Assembly (NCBI GenBank): GCA_036274635.1
Contig: DASUFI010000020.1
Location: 1 to 6,555, forward strand
Reading direction: 5' to 3'
From: DASUFI01 sp036274635
Lineage (GTDB): Bacteria; Planctomycetota; B15-G4
DNA length: 6,555 bases
Positions within the stretch are counted from its first letter, which is position 1. Each line of letters starts with the position of its first letter. The translations under genes and the position numbers were made by a program. Under the pieces are notes generated by a model. The model was not told where the DNA came from. It did no database searches and saw nothing but the letters and a program-made list of their open reading frames with translations. This document shows, in pieces, positions 6,241 to 6,555 of the stretch.

Positions 6241-6555
6241 ATGATCCGTCGTCCCCAGATCCTGCTGGTCGCCCTGCTGGCCCTGGCCTCGGGCCGTTCC
6301 GCCGCCGCGCAGGACGCCGCCGCCGGCGTCGCGCCCGCGCCCGCCAAGGCCGCGAAGCCCGCCATCTACGACGAGCAGGCCGACGCCCACCAGCAGATCG
6401 CCACCGCGCTGCTGCACGCGCAGAAGGAGAACCGCCGCGTGCTCATCCAGTGGGGCGCCAACTGGTGCGGCTGGTGCCATCTGCTGCACGAGCTGTGCGC
6501 CAGCGACAAGGACCTCGCGCACGAGCTGCTCTACGAGTACGACCGCGTGCTGGTC
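6241..6555 (+). CDS. Exported thioredoxin-like protein (5' part only)
   Basis: The first 105 codons are present and the gene runs off the window. The ATG at 6241 follows GGAGGAG (6227-6233) with 7 nt between. Signal peptide 1-23 (hydrophobic core about 7-17, likely cut AAA|Q), then an Ala/Pro-rich linker to about residue 41. The thioredoxin-fold start follows: a helix (about 45-62), the strand RRVLIQWGANW, and the redox motif CGWC at 76-79 followed by His80. A third Cys is at 86. CGWCH rather than the classical CGPC fits the thioredoxin_7-type group of exported thioredoxin-like proteins, as I recall it. Likely role: reduction or isomerisation of thiols in the periplasm, perhaps including CXXCH sites before haem attachment, which is inference. 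Later domains cannot be seen. Confidence 0.88.
   Translation, partial: MIRRPQILLVALLALASGRSAAAQDAAAGVAPAPAKAAKPAIYDEQADAHQQIATALLHAQKENRRVLIQWGANWCGWCHLLHELCASDKDLAHELLYEYDRVLV

Noticed and set aside
6124..6522. A 132-residue minus-strand frame opposite the thioredoxin-like gene
   Set aside because: The plus frame has GGAGGAG, a signal peptide and CGWC; the minus frame has only Gly/Val/Arg-rich sequence.

Overview
The window is very GC-rich, roughly 70% or a little more by eye. It holds four genes on alternating strands (minus, plus, minus, plus), so no two form an operon. All four predicted products start with an export signal, and all four starts have a GGAGG/AGGAG-type ribosome binding site 6-9 nt upstream. 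I infer a Gram-negative-type bacterium, most likely a deep-branching Planctomycetota. The main reason is the C-terminal module of the metalloprotease (pattern ...STGTS...LLFVG...PTPF-KGG...LVPVP...PGGGGPL-LYLQ...LSNA...FLP), which I recall as common in exported planctomycete proteins. This taxonomic call is from memory and was not searched.

Layout. 1-193: no convincing gene; a 9-bp perfect hairpin (45-67) that could end transcription of the first gene, and a 10-bp direct repeat. 194-2260 (minus): a 688-residue exported protein with an N-terminal 'LSNA' module, a YVTN-type beta-propeller and a C-terminal di-haem MauG/cytochrome c peroxidase-like domain with two CXXCH sites. 2261-2575: a 315-bp divergent intergenic region with a weak promoter candidate. 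2576-5023 (plus): an 815-residue secreted multidomain zinc metalloprotease of metzincin type (HELGHCFGLQH) that starts at TTG and ends in an 'LSNA' module. 5024-5046: a 23-bp convergent gap; just beyond it, inside the 3' end of the next gene, lies a 16-bp hairpin. 5047-6093 (minus): a 348-residue putative lipoprotein with a beta-propeller. 6094-6240: a 147-bp divergent intergenic region. 6241-6555 (plus): the first 105 codons of an exported thioredoxin-like protein (CGWC), cut by the window edge.

Together the genes look like part of the exported/cell-envelope repertoire: two propeller proteins, one of them a di-haem redox protein; a protease with adhesive-type beta-sandwich domains; and a periplasmic thiol-redox protein. 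No shared pathway can be proven. The best links are the LSNA-type module that the haem protein and the protease appear to share, at opposite ends, and the possibility that the thioredoxin-like protein serves periplasmic thiols, including those of the CXXCH haem sites. I saw no tRNA, rRNA, CRISPR array, insertion sequence or phage feature. The clearest unusual items are the shared module, the hairpin embedded in coding sequence at the convergent gene ends, and the metzincin motif with Asn after its third histidine.
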